7,395 nucleotides of DNA from Gemmatimonadota bacterium (GTDB lineage: Bacteria > Gemmatimonadota > Gemmatimonadetes > Gemmatimonadales > Gemmatimonadaceae), in the NCBI GenBank assembly GCA_003142495.1, contig PLMM01000222.1, positions 14,654 through 22,048 of the forward strand. The letters run 5' to 3'. The translations under genes were made by a program, and so were the position numbers. Every line of letters starts with the position of its first letter. Within the stretch, counting starts at the first letter, position 1. Below the pieces are notes generated by a model. The model worked only from the letters and a program-made list of their open reading frames with translations, was not told where the DNA came from and did no database searches. This document shows, in pieces, positions 6,991-7,395 of the stretch.

Positions 6991-7395
6991 TGGGACGCAC
7001 GATCGGCAGGGCGAGCGAGAGCAGCCGCTCGTAGCGGTCTCGATTGCACTCGCCGAATCCGTAGATCACGAGCTCGTAGGCGCGAGCGAAGTCGCGAAAG
7101 TTTGGGAAGATGGGCGATGACTGCGTTCGCACTTCGCGCACGTAGTCGCCGGCGGTCTTCGATGGATGGAGGCGCAGCTGGTTCGCTCGCGCGCCCGCGT
7201 CGAGCAGTGCAGCGTACAGTGCATGGGCCGCAGCGGTGAAGTCGCCGCGCGCCGCGAGCTGCTGCGCGGAGGCCCACGCATCGCCCCGCACCGCGCCGCG
7301 CTCCGTCTCCCAGGCGCTGCCCGCAATTCTGAGCGCAATACGCGCGCGCCAGAGATGGAGCCAGCGCGCGATTACGGCCGCGGTGAGAAGGCCAA
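6983..7395 (-). CDS. DUF4129 domain protein, C-terminal part (N-terminus outside window)
   Basis: The frame ending at the TAG at 6985-6983 stays open to the window edge, so this is a 3' fragment of a longer gene. The first visible residues form the end of a membrane helix (GLLTAAVIARWLHLWRAR). They are followed by a soluble helical domain with WASAQQLAARGDFTAAAHAL, then TAGDYVREVR and FRDFARAYELVIYGF. This is the normal pattern of DUF4129: a last transmembrane helix, a W..A..LA..GD...A..ALY helix and a tyrosine/glycine-containing end. DUF4129 also occurs as the C-terminal part of transglutaminase-like membrane proteins, but nothing of a transglutaminase domain can be seen here. The internal GTG at 7291 is not a likely start, since it would cut off the membrane helix and the conserved Trp-containing region. 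It is the most upstream visible gene of the operon and overlaps the DUF4350 start by 8 bases. Confidence 0.8.
   Translation of the reverse strand, partial: GLLTAAVIARWLHLWRARIALRIAGSAWETERGAVRGDAWASAQQLAARGDFTAAAHALYAALLDAGARANQLRLHPSKTAGDYVREVRTQSSPIFPNFRDFARAYELVIYGFGECNRDRYERLLSLALPIVRPNG

Noticed and set aside
6983..7291. Complete small 102-residue protein starting at the GTG at 7291
   Set aside because: The frame is open upstream to the window edge and encodes the transmembrane helix and Trp-containing region expected of DUF4129, so this is the tail of a longer gene.

Overview
The window is GC-rich bacterial chromosome, roughly two thirds G+C by eye, and almost fully coding. Both strands carry tightly packed genes with overlapping ends and frequent GTG starts. 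I see no mobile element, RNA gene or CRISPR array. The taxon is an inference: the GC content, the secreted-protein leader ending in LGAQ at the left edge, and the gene set would fit Gemmatimonadota or a similar high-GC Gram-negative phylum. No single gene proves this.

Left part, bases 1-3495. At the left edge a divergent gene begins on the minus strand; only its signal peptide is inside the window. Two plus-strand genes follow. The first is a membrane-anchored M20 metallopeptidase of the PM20D1/Cps1 type. The second, joined by a 4-base GTGA overlap, is a 613-residue membrane protein that fuses an RDD domain to a complete SpoIIM (DUF95) domain.

Right part, bases 3462-7395. A minus-strand operon, read right to left, encodes a DUF4129 protein (N-terminus cut by the window edge), a DUF4350 membrane protein, a MoxR-type AAA+ ATPase and a DUF58 protein with a vWA-like C-terminal half. 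Every junction overlaps by 4 or 8 bases. The operon meets the RDD-SpoIIM gene tail to tail, and the two coding regions overlap by 34 bases.

DUF4129, DUF4350, MoxR, DUF58, SpoIIM and RDD genes commonly sit together in bacteria, but what they do jointly is poorly known. MoxR ATPases generally act as chaperone-like remodellers paired with vWA partners. Here ATPase and DUF58 protein would work at the cytoplasmic membrane beside the other membrane proteins. The unusual points are the RDD-SpoIIM fusion, its position on the opposite strand facing the operon, and its translational coupling to a peptidase. A role in envelope assembly or remodelling is a hypothesis, not a demonstrated function.
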